NCBI GenBank assembly: GCA_947034895.1
Contig: OX344763.1
Span: 6,326,501-6,390,500 of the forward strand
DNA from: Rhytidiadelphus loreus
Lineage: Eukaryota; Streptophyta; Bryopsida; Hypnales; Hylocomiaceae
Length of the DNA stretch: 64,000 nt
Direction of reading: 5' to 3'
Part shown: positions 25,088 through 35,699 of the stretch, piece after piece
Position numbering within the stretch: position 1 is the first letter of the stretch
How the letters are laid out: the number at the start of each line of letters is the position of its first letter
Notes under the pieces: model-generated
Told to the model about the DNA's origin: nothing
The model's database searches: none
Seen by the model: only the letters and a program-made list of their open reading frames with translations
Program-made: the position numbers and the translations under genes

Positions 25088-27872
25088 TATTCTCCACCAG
25101 AGGTGAAGAATGGACATGAAGAACATTTTGTTGAAATTTTTTTAATTTGGCTTTCACTCTCAACGTCCTAACATTGACATTGATCTATGATGTTCAATCT
25201 CTTTACCACAAATCTCAAACGCTCATCCTCTTTCAAGCATAACGCTATTCTCATTCAAGTGTCATTCAAACAACAATGTTGATTCTCACTTAAGCAACAT
25301 GATTCGACCACTAATTGTGAAATCCATATTGCATCGACACTCACAAAAATCACCCGCAAAATCGACACTTAGGAATTCGTAGAAAATTATTGCATGGGCG
25401 CTTCTCTGCAAGTAAAAAATTCTCTTGAGTTTCCATTCTACATGTTCTACACACCAAAAACTGTTGGGGTGGACTGACCCCTTCGTTCGTCCCCCCAAGT
25501 TAGGGTAGGGGTGCAAGTAAAAAAAAGCCCCCCTATTTTGTGCCCAGAACATATATGCTCTAGATGAAATTCATACAAGATAGCAATAAAATCATGTACA
25601 TATTTGTGTACTCAAGCTATTGTCTCTAAATTTCAATAAATTGCTTTGCTTGTCAATTCTCGAGGGGATCTTTGAGGGTTCAAAAAATTTCTAATGTACC
25701 ACCCATATGAATCTAAATAAGGTTTTGAGTATAGTTCATATTAATGAAATGTAAAAGCTATTGTTGAATCTTGTTGGTAGTCCAAAAGGAATTTTAGATT
25801 CCCTTAGAATTTTTGTAGTCCTTCATATGAATAAACTATAAATTTCAAAGTGCTAAAAATATATGTATCTAGAATCAATCCCAAGCTCTCATATATAGAG
25901 GCTAAAAAATTTAGTCAAGAATCCAAATGGATCAATTCTATATACAAGCCCAATTGGATGTTATAACCTTAAATCTCAAAATGTGCAACAACCAAAGGAA
26001 TAACAATGTTCCAAAATTTCTTCCTAGTTCCAATAGTCTTCAAATCTACCTCTATTATAGATTGAGCAACACAAGCTTGTCTTCTCAAGAAACTTGGCCA
26101 ATTAGTGTATTAAATTCTACCCCCTTCATTATAGAAAAAATGAGGCCTCCGAAGTGCTACTCCAACAGCAACTGAACTACCTTCCCATCTTTCTTTTTTG
26201 GCAAAAAAAAAAATCTCCTAAAATCGCCCACCACAAACCTATAGTTTTCAATGCTGCCAATGGCATAGGAACTCAGTTTTACATTTTTTTTTTCTCAAAA
26301 CAAAAACAAAAAAATTAGTTGTTGGGGCTGACTACTCTGGTGATATTCTCCTAAGCTGACTTTCCTCTACAGCTAGATTCTAGCCAGGGACTACTTTGAA
26401 AACAATAGCCTTATTTGGTCACTCCAGAGCAGCCCTCCATGGGCCTCATTTTTTCTCTAATGTATATGACACTCTCTAATAGGATAAATTTTATATTGTG
26501 ACAAGATTATTAGAAAGAGATGTCCCCGGATAAAAACTAAACTCAACACTATGACTATCACATTCACTAATGTGACCTTAAAAGATGAATAAATGTAATA
26601 ATATAGAAAAGCAAACAAGTTGTATATCAATAGTTGTGTTGTCTTTAGAATTTGTTTTATTGAAGGACCACATTTTCTTCCCCTAGAATGTAAGAAGTGT
26701 ATGTAGCTATCATCCTAATGATTGTCACATATGTATGACATTGAATTTTTGAAACTTCATTCTCAATTGCCTCCTTGGTGTGACAATTGCATGCTAAAGA
26801 AGTATGCTTTGAAAGCATCCATTTTCTTCAAACTACAACTATTTTTGGGTAAATAATGGAGATGGGGTGATCCTTAAATGGACCACTTTAGCAATTGAAT
26901 GCATCGAGGAAAAACTATTTTTTTATTGCAAGAGCCAATCATTACCTTTGATTTTTGTACATCTCTTTACAAGTTGCAAGTGGACTGATTTTGGGAGACC
27001 TATAGTCACAAATAGGTGCCTATAGCATGAATCTTTGAAAATTTATAAGTAATTCAAAAATGCTTGAAAAAATACAAAACCACTTGTGTTAGGTTCCACA
27101 TCCATTTTTATTTTTCTAAAAAATGATCTAAAAATAATTATATCCACGTAAGCCAATGAAAAAGGCAGACCAACCCTTAAATGGTTGCTTTTAGAGCATA
27201 CTACCTTAATTCCACAGTATGACACCTCCCCGATACAACCAACATGACAAGAGTAAAGGTAGTCATTAGAAGGGGGTCAAATTGTATTGTGCCTTGTAAA
27301 GGACTACCAAAGAAATATGGGTTAAAAATATGGTGCAGTGATCATACGGAGGCTTCCAAATGTATCACCGTGATTATAGGAAGACTTCCCACTGATAGAG
27401 TGCTTAGAAATTCCATAGCTCTTAATTTTGTTCAATGATAATTCCTCAATCAAATCAACAGTACAAATTTGAGAATTCAAGTTTCCAAAATACAACTTAT
27501 TATGTCCCTTAACTTTCTCGAGCCTCCCAGATCTCCAAGGTTACCTAAATAGAGGACCCGCCGTGCACACGCATTATTCTACAGAATCTGAAAGGCGACA
27601 AAGTCCTGTTGGAAGTATAGAAGACCGAAGTAAATTTACAAATATCAAAGTTCAATAAAATCAATTCTTTAGGGTCCCTTCTGAAGTTTAGGATTTTAAG
27701 ATTTATGAGAATCTTTGAAGAACACCTACTGTAGAAGCCCAGATCAGGAGTCTTCAAAGCATCAGGTCAGGATGAAGAAACCGTTTTGTAAGGTGAATTT
27801 CCTCCTCTGAAACCTCCACAGTACAAACTAGACCAGATGAAACAACATCGATGTATTTATGTACGCAAAACA
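25088..27872. other. Spacer and 3' flank of XRCC4
   Basis: AT-rich with short featureless frames. A degenerate inverted pair (GGGGCTGACTACTCTGG near 26321 and CCAGAGCAGCCCTCC near 26424) may mark a small decayed element. The last 300-400 bases before 27873 are GC-richer and likely include the XRCC4 3' UTR, which is transcribed leftward. Confidence 0.45.
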
Positions 27873-30188
27873 TCAATGTTTTCGCCGCATTCGTTTCAAT
27901 CCCGTGTAGGATGTGTCTCCAACCAATGCTGCCACTGCATTCCTAGAGTCATTTTGCTTTGAATATTCAATGTCCGACTGATCCAAGCAAGGTTTGGTTA
28001 TGTCCGGGTCAACAATTCCACCAACCAATCTTCCATCAGATTCCCCACACCTCTGCTTACACAACAAATCATCGGGACATTGCAGACCAGTTATAGAAGG
28101 CAATGTTTGAGAAGAACTTGCGAAAATAGCTGTGGGATTCTCGGATATAATTTAGGATGTAAAAATTTTCTTTTATAAAAATTCTTTATTATTATTTTAT
28201 TCATCTATTTCAAAAAAATTATCAAATTTATTGTTTAATTTCTTTTGTCTCAACAAGCAATTGTAATTTACCTTTGTCCATTTCTCCGGCAACGATATCT
28301 GGTGATTACTCTCCTCCTCATTGTCGTCACTGGAAGAGCTTGTCATGTCGATCTTTTCAATATTACCTGTGGCCTCCAACTGCTCGATCCGTTTTAATTT
28401 CTCCCTCAGTTCCCTCAACTTTCTCTTCTTGCTGTTGATGACTAGACCAAACTGTGGAGAAACGGACAATTTAATACGCATTCAACAAAAAAGTCTGGAG
28501 TAGTAGCGGCATCGTAACTTTTGAGAACAATGCACTATGAGCCAAATCGAGCCAAATTAAAGCCCTAACACATTATTACTCATGAAGGCAATGGACTACA
28601 CGAGCTTTCGCTCATTCAAATGGAGTTCAACTTGGCAAAACAAGGTATCAGGAATTCCTTTTCATGTAAATTCAGGAGTTCTCAAGAATATTATGACTGT
28701 ACAGCACCTTCGGGAATATATCTTGCTGAAACAGAAACTTCTCATTCTTGAGGTGCTCAATTTTCTCCAACAGAGCTTTATTTTTGGCCTCCATCCGGTC
28801 AAAACTTCGACATTTTTCTAAATACTCCACCTGCGAGGTTCATAGAATACAGGAAAACATCGATCATCCATTCCAAAGATTGCCAGCAGAAGCAACCATT
28901 GTGAAAAAGATGGGATTTTAGCAAAATGATACTGATCAAGGCAAAAAAACAACTTCCAACAAGAGTGACGTTGTGAGCACCGTAAGTCTCTCATTTCCAT
29001 GAAGCAGGAAACCTAGCAAGTCGCTGGTGACATTATCTGATGATGCATTGAGCATCAATAAATTGGCCGTCAGGGAAAGATTTATATCTTTGTCCTGAAT
29101 CTCAAAAGATAACTGCACGATCCGGCACCAAGCTTTATGAAAACTCCATCCTTTCCAAACAAATTCACAAGAAGATATAGGGATATCGATCCCAGAAACC
29201 AATTGCTTCCATTGACTCACCTCACCTTCAGAGCCAGTGAGATCCTGAGGCAAACTTCTCTACTTGCATAGGTTAAAATTTTGAAGACATATGACAATCA
29301 GACCTAACATCCAAACGGGAAAAAAAACTCACTCAAGTTCACTTGGATGACATTGACGAGGAAATCAGCAGCTACATCAACTGCAAAGCGAAGATATAGG
29401 TACGATGCGAAAACCTTTCTATGAATGTCTCGAGTCTTGGTAAAGAGGTAGGTCACGCCTGATTGTCCTACACAGAGGTAGAATTTGAGCTTCTCCATCA
29501 CCCAGTGCACACTCTTGTCCCACATCTCTGCCCTCTCGTTCACAAATGCCTCGGAGCCTACAAAATGCAGAAATCGATAACGGTAAGGATACAGACACAG
29601 TTCGCGACCTGATCCTCTTCTATTGACCCCTGTTACCAACAGCAACATATATCTTCGAATACACTTGGTTGACCTTCAATTAGAAAGTTCATGTAAGCAT
29701 GACTTGGCTAAATGTCCATGGGCCACTGATCTTTGAATGGAAATGAGGTTGTCTAGTATCCCTAGTGGTCAGCAACCTCCCACTCTGAAATTGCATAACA
29801 AATTCATGCATAGTGGTAAAAACTAGATCTCAACAGATTTGGCCCTTGTACCCAAAGATCTCTCCACAACTCTGTACAATTCCCAAAAATCATCTTAAAA
29901 TGCTTATAGTGACAAGTAGTGTCCTATCCCTTAGTGGACGATATACAGACTAAGAAACGAAGGAAAAAAATTTATGAGGTGCATCATGAAAAGGTGTGGG
30001 AAGAGGGATAAAACACCTTCAAAAGTCCAAGTCTGACGCCCATCAGAAATCGCAAGAGAGAAGCTCGTTGGAGGAGAACTCGCCGGCTCCCAAACACTTT
30101 TGACAAAGAGCGTCTTCTTCACAGTCAAATCATGAAGTTCCTCCTGAACCTCAAGACGCGCGCATGTTTTATTATCAAATTCCGCCAT
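27873..30188 (-). CDS. XRCC4: XRCC4, DNA ligase IV partner in non-homologous end joining
   Basis: Six exons on the minus strand join in phase: 30188-30017, 29557-29415, 29244-28981, 28830-28708, 28451-28272 and 28139-27873, giving about 382 residues (Arabidopsis about 264, human about 334). The head domain is recognisable by TCARLEV, LFVKSVW, FSLAISDGRQTWTFEG and the helix SEAFVNERAEMWDKSV. Next come GVTYLF and SSCEFVWKGWSF. The stalk coiled coil follows with CRSFDRMEAKN, then LVINSKKRKLRELREKLKRI, the counterpart of the Arabidopsis LNAKKAKLRALRD segment. A serine/acidic run (SSSSDDNEEE) and a basic end (LKRMRRKH) complete it. XRCC4 dimers hold ligase IV at broken DNA ends in the nucleus. Two junctions are uncertain: the exon 2 donor (29414 or later in-frame GTs) and exon 5/6, where a donor at about 28346 with the acceptor before 28129 also keeps frame and would skip the acidic run. 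Confidence 0.92.
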
Positions 30189-31443
30189 GTTATCCTGCAC
30201 CTGATGGCATTCAAAATGTTGTGGGTCAATCCAATCTGACCAAGTTTCAGGAAGAGTTGAGATATTAAAATTCAGGACCAACTGATGTATGTTGTTTAGA
30301 GGAACCAAACTTTAAATAAAACAGGGGTCTCAGAGCTGGCCTTCAGAAGGAGGCAATTTCGGAATTGTGTTCCAAAACTCTACGAAGGGTTTCTTAGTCT
30401 GGATATCGTCCACATGTGGTCAATTTGGTAACAAACCTGAAAATCTCAAATTGCAGAGCAAGGAATCACAAACTCTGACACTCCTAATGGAGAAAAATAA
30501 TCTAAAAGGCGTTAGGGCTGCCAAGCAAGAGTAGCATTAAAAGCCACAACCTCTCCACTTTGCGGTAACTCAGTTCCCAAAGAATTCTTGTTTTACAATT
30601 GGATCTCGAAACGATAATAGTGTCCATATTCATATCATGCTAGGATATTCAAATCTGGAGCCCGAGTTATGGAAAAGCACATCCTCAGCATGCACGAATT
30701 CCAGAACTGAGATCTGCATTTTGAATTCTCGAGTACGTCAAGAAGAGACTCTAAATACCACGAAATACTTCAAGTTACGCACAAACTCATGGATTGTCGT
30801 ATTTCAAAATGCATGAGTCTCAGTCTCACTCTCCATTAAACCCTAAAATTAAAAAAATCGAAAAGAAATTGAACAGAATTGTACAAATAGAATCCTAAAT
30901 CGCGACATACCTCAAAATATCTACCAAATACAAACTGATAAATGAGCATGGGACCTTGACCTTAAACGACCAAGGATACATGGTTTGAAAATGACCAATT
31001 CTACTGATCATATTTGTGAAAAAAAATTCAGACAGGGTTAATTCTTACATCACCAGAATCAAAGAAGGGTATTGCATGTTCAATAAGAAAATGAAATCGA
31101 GCTAGACATATTCCCGTATAAACCACTCAAATCTGCTAATAAAACATGACCGATTGCCCTCGAGCCATCAGGTTAAACAGAAACAAAAGGATCCAAGAAC
31201 CATACTAAACTGATTATCTAATTATCAACGCAATTGTAAATATTTTCACCTTAACTCTTTTCAAGGGAAGATTCTCAAACCTTGACAAAATTTCAGCGTT
31301 CCGATTCACAACGAAACTTTGGCCGGCAAGAGCGCGCACCCAAAACACCACTCCACCACTTTTGCTTGCTTCCCCATCCCTAAAAATTCAACCAACGAAG
31401 CCTCATGAAAACTTATGGTCAATCGCAGAACAAAAACAATCAC
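30189..31443 (-). promoter_or_regulatory. Upstream region of XRCC4 (promoter or 5' UTR not resolved)
   Basis: The reading frame at 30308-30189 stays open upstream of the chosen ATG, but the encoded sequence is not family-like, so it is taken as 5' UTR. A GC-richer patch at about 31310-31350 (GCCGGCAAGAGCGCGCACCC) could be the true 5' exon or core promoter. No TATA box or splice pair could be assigned with confidence. Confidence 0.35.
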
Positions 31444-31822
31444 CTAAGTTATAGAATATTCATCAATCCAGAACAAATTTAGCACAGCGACAGTCAATAG
31501 AGAGAAGGCCAAACTCCAGGCGACCAGCTTCATGTCGAAGCCAGAGCTGTCCCATTGGGAACTTTGGGATCGATAACGGGAACTTGAATGGGAACAAGAA
31601 TGGGAACGAGATTGAGAACTCGTCTGGGAACAAGCATGCGAACGAGATTGGGAACCCGTCTGGGAACAAGCGTGCGAACGAGATTGGGAACTTGTCTGGG
31701 AACAAGAACGCGAACGAGAGTGGGAACCCGTCTGGGAACAGTGAACCGACGGTGTTGGGTTCCTCAGTTGATACCCTACAGCTGGACCCATCTGATCTCA
31801 TGACCTGCCCGAGTCTGAACAC
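31444..31822 (-). other. Open frames created by a minisatellite, with a hydrophobic tail
   Basis: Because the underlying repeat unit is 12 bp, several frames stay open through 31578-31745. One minus-strand frame gives Ser/Arg/Gln-rich repeats (SQTGSQSRSHACS type) and then runs into a hydrophobic stretch (LVAWSLAFSLLTVAVLNLFW) before stopping at 31444. Another minus-strand frame gives repeats of the type LFPDGFPISFA. I see no start or splice context that favours one frame, and a real protein is not supported. A tail-anchored low-complexity protein is only a possibility. Confidence 0.25.
31578..31745 (+). repeat. 12-bp minisatellite, about 14 units
   Basis: Units follow the pattern GGGAACnnGnnT (variants GCGAAC and GAGAAC). 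A higher-order period of 36 bp, made of three 12-mers (GGGAACCCGTCT, GGGAACAAGCGT, GCGAACGAGATT), recurs with small changes. The array sits about 1.4 kb upstream of the XRCC4 start codon. Confidence 0.9.
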
Positions 31823-33011
31823 CAGTTGATATTGTGTGCATGCCCTTTTGCTGCATGAGGTTCAAGGATCTCAGCTTTCGATATTTTCCATGAGATTAGT
31901 ATCCCATAAGCAGTTTTTCATGCAGATATAGTGTACCTATGATATAGTGTGAATATGCTCTTCAGTGGGAGTAGTAAGATCCCCAGGCTGGCGACTAAGT
32001 TCATGACACGTGGAGGTATCAATTTATATGATATTTGAGAGCATGCCACTAGAAACGTATGTGATATTTGAGAGCATGCCATCAGACTATGAGATACAGA
32101 AATTTCTGACAGCAAAAATGCAAGCTGGCTTAAGCCTGCAAAGGAGGGGGCACTTGACAATGGAATCTATCGAAAAAAAATTTGCTTCCATTCCACTATT
32201 TTGCAGCTACGTTTGAGTGAGAATCATTTATTTTTCATTTTTTTAAGAGACTGGAAATCTCATGTCTTCCTACAAGTCATCATCTTTTCAGGTATATTTT
32301 GGGAAGAATAGAAGAAAAAAAGTTCATATCTAATACAAAAATTAGAATATTTTTTGAGTGGAGAGAGTGAGAATTTCACCATTGGTGTATATAATATCTA
32401 GAAAGAGATTCCATGCAATAATCATTAGCATGCATCATTTAGACATCACATGAATCAGTCATAGGTTTTCAAAGTAGTATCCTTAGATGTACCAAAGTGA
32501 ACACCAAGATTCCCATACACTTTCATGATTTGATTGAGTACATAATGTGTGATTGAAATATGAGAAAAATTCATGATTTGGGTTCAAATGTAGGTGTCCA
32601 TCATTTTAGGGCAATATTGATAACTTATGTACTAAACATTCAAAATAAGAGTGTTTGAGAGAGTTTATTGTCCCTTTCGGATAGACCCACAAATAATACA
32701 TTGACATTTCTTTCATATGGGACCCAAATGAAACATACTAAAGTGAAATGGAATCCTCTTTCAATTGTCAATTAGATTCAAATTAGTAAAAATACTTTAT
32801 ATTTTATAATACTAAGTATGCATAAATGCTACTAGTGTTGATTGTGGGTGCATTTGCCATAGAACCAAAATTCTAATTCACTATCTCTTTGTGTTCATCA
32901 CCACACCCGCCCTTATTATACTTTGGAAAAAAATACTTTGAAAGAATTTTGAACCTCAACTAAAACCCACATTTAGGAATAAAAGTATGATATTCACGGT
33001 AGTAATTTTAC
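31823..33011. other. Spacer, no gene recognised
   Basis: AT-rich. A short direct repeat (GATATTTGAGAGCATGCCA) occurs at about 32028 and 32063. Nothing else is supported. Confidence 0.45.
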
Positions 33012-33155
33012 TAGTAGAAAATTTGAAATTTCTGTCATTTTGGACGCGTTGTTTTGGACAAAATCTAACAGAAATTTGTTATTTTCAACAGATTTCAATT
33101 AGATTTTGTCCAAAACAACGCGTCCAAAATGACAAAAATTTCAAATTTTCTACTA
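33012..33155. mobile_element. Near-perfect foldback element, 57-bp arms, TA-flanked
   Basis: 33012-33068 (TAGTAGAAAATTTGAAATTT...) is the inverse complement of 33099-33155 with one mismatch in 57. The loop is 30 bases. If the outer TA on each side is the target duplication, the element is GTAGAAAAT...ATTTTCTAC, as in Tc1/mariner-type MITEs, although the termini are not the canonical Stowaway ones. The hairpin is long and tight enough that a transcript could enter small-RNA processing. Confidence 0.85.
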
Positions 33156-34675
33156 TAAATAAGGTGGGTACACCCGAAATTGTCACTTTTTACTACTGAG
33201 CCTAGTTGCTATTATGAAACTAGTCAAATTTTCACATATTCATGTTGGTAAGTGGAAGGAGGTTCCAACGCACCAAAGAACGCCACATTTCAATATTGTA
33301 TGCAAAAGTTATTAAGGATCAAAGTTTGTTTCTGAAAGCACTCCATCCAAATAGGTACATAACTGAAATTCGAAATGTATAGGAGAGGGCTCGAAAACAG
33401 TTCGGGCATTAAGAATCGCCCATAGAAAGGTATTTAAAATCATGCACATAGTTCTTAATATAGAGCAATCTGTGAATGGTGGTAAATGAGGCTTATATGT
33501 GCATGGTTCAAGAATACTGAGGCAGTGAAATATAAGACTGTGACATTTCATTTTACACCTTAAGTAATTTTTGAGTTATAATAAGACAGAATGAATGCAC
33601 AAAAAAGAATGCATTAAAGTTTTATTAGCAGTAGCCAATGAATGTTCAAATCTGTACAACTTTTTTCTAGAAAAATGGTGCTCTTTGTTGGCTATGTGCA
33701 TGGGCTGATTTTGAATTCACATGCATGATCATTCACTATGACTTCCACCATTTTCAGCATGTTGTTAAACAAGTCTTGGACTAACTTGGTTGGTTCATAG
33801 CTTCATCAGGTGCTATTATTCATGCACCCTCTGAGCAACTTTGCCTCCCTAGTGCACCTTCACTTCATAAAATCATAAGTAATTGAAACCAAGGTACAAA
33901 ATTCTGGAAAAATAAGGCCTCCTACAGTCTGTAATTTGCCTTCCTATGAAAATTATCCCCATATTTTTTTAGTTATTACATTTGTGTACAGACCTTCATT
34001 TCTTGTTAGATGATCCATTTCTGAGCCTCTTACCTTATAAACCTTCTAGATGGCACTTTAAGGTCAAGTGCCATTTAACAGCATACTACCTTAAGTTAAC
34101 ATTGTAAATGCAAACAATAATATTGCTTCCATTTTAAAATTTTGGATGAAATATTTCATTCCAAATTCATCCATCCGACCCAACTGGTCATTGTCCTCAT
34201 CGTCCTTCCAGGATTATTAATACGTTAGGGTAAAAAACTTAATATCCTGAAAGTATCTAAAACGTAAATCACAAAGGTTTCCCTCCACACTCCATAGACA
34301 TCAGAGCAAGTGACACGTACCCACATGGAGATATTTATGGATAGTTCTCTATCTCATGCCACAGCTGTTCTACTGGAAAGCTAAAAGGGACTTATTAAAC
34401 CAATTTGATGGGTTCCCCACTTCCACTTGTAAAGTTCGGCACAGAAATAAGTTATTAGTGTGGGCCAGCAATTACAGTGATTTATCCTTTACCGGATTAC
34501 CTGTATCTATTCGAGCGGGAATAAAATTAGGAGGACGCTAAACCCGTCCCACGAAGTAGGCCATGCAGGGTGAAAATGCAGGATTTTTTTATTTTTCACT
34601 CATGATAAAATTTGCAAATTTCTTTTTTTTTTGAACAAGTGTGTTAAGGAAACACACTACAAGGGTTTTTTATGG
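33156..34675. other. Spacer, no gene recognised
   Basis: Short frames only (33312-33551 minus, 34356-34541 plus) without motifs or start context. Confidence 0.45.
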
Positions 34676-34905
34676 CCAAGGTGAATTGCCCCCTTGTTGC
34701 CCTGTCCAGGGGTTACTATGAAAAAAAGCCCCCTAATTTTTGCTATGATTTTTCTAATCTCTACACCTCGCCTAGCTAATTTGGGGCCATTGATGCAAAT
34801 CCGAATTCAAAATTTGCAAATTTTTTCATTTGATTACAAATAAAAAATTTCATAGTATTTTCCTCAGGGGTATAATGGGGCAATGAGGGGGGTAGTTCAC
34901 CTTGG
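34676..34905. repeat. Imperfect inverted repeat, decayed TIR element
   Basis: CCAAGGTGAATTGCCCCCTTG at about 34676 has its inverse, read as CCAAGGTGAACTACCCCCCTC, ending at about 34905, with further mirrored blocks inside. Just left of it lies CACTACAAGGG (about 34656), reminiscent of a CACTA terminus, but no matching right terminus was found. A relative of the interior (AAGCCCCCTAATTTTTGC, then CAAAATTTGCA) occurs at 38060-38165. Confidence 0.5.
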
Positions 34906-34924
34906 ATGTTTTTTCATCAGGAGA

Positions 34925-35035
34925 ATAGGCTGATTTTACGCTAGGTGAAGAACTTGCTACCACCAAGTATCAAACCCGCAACCACGCCATTCAATTTGGA
35001 TACCTCACCGCCTTGCCCAGTAGTTTAGAGTCATC
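34925..35035 (-). repeat. tRNA-like (possible SINE) fragment
   Basis: The minus strand reads CTACTGGGCAAGGCGGTGAGG and then GCGGGTTTGATACTTGG, loosely like RNA polymerase III A and B boxes about 45 bases apart. Only one copy was seen, so this is weak. Confidence 0.25.
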
Positions 35036-35119
35036 TTGGACCAAAATTTGCAAATTTTGAATTCATTCTTGTAGTCAGAGGCCCCTAATTAGCTAAAGGA
35101 AGTAAAAAAATTGGAATTC

Positions 35120-35699
35120 ATTCTTGAAGTCCAGAGGCATATTTCGGGTAGAACTATGAAAAACTGCCATTTTTTAGGGTAGCGAGAAAAAAATTAATAT
35201 TATTATTTTTTCAAAATTCAACTATACAAATTTTATTAGACTAATATGGGAATATGTAGATAAAATTCAAAAAAATTGACCGCACTAATTGAAAAATTAT
35301 AATGTTTGAAGTTAGACTAAATTTCTCTTTTCTAACCTTGCCTGATAGGGCCAACAACCTTTAAGTCCTCCTAGAATGAGATTTTTACATTACACATGGT
35401 TATTTCTTTGACATTTGCATCTTGTGTCATGTTGTTTATGTACCTACCAAATTTCAGAAATATAAAAAGAGTTCTGCAAAAGCTACCCCAAACTACTTGA
35501 GCTGTCAGAAAAGTTCAAGACAACATAACTTTTGATCCAGGCACCCAATATGGAAAAAAATTGAATTCCCACAAAGGAAGTACTACATGTTCACACCTTA
35601 TGTCAAATTTTCATGACGATTTGACCAAATTTGACTTCATAGGAACCTACACAAATTTTCAATTGTCCATTCAACAACAATTGTCCTTTAGGGGTTAAC
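35120..35699 (+). mobile_element. TTAA-ended repeat family, divergent subfamily copy
   Basis: The right end CCTTTAGGGGTTAA (35686-35699) is preceded by the family's right-hand landmarks: CATAACTTTTGATCC, GAATTCCCACAAAG, CATAGGAACCTACACAAATTTTCAATTGTCC. An AAAAACTGCCATTTTTT block near 35158 marks the left part. The same variant of the right half is found at 50590-50797. The left limit is approximate. Confidence 0.55.

Noticed and set aside
34656..34675. A second CACTA element starting CACTACAAGGG
   Set aside because: No inverse terminus or 3-bp duplication was found to the right; left as a hint only.
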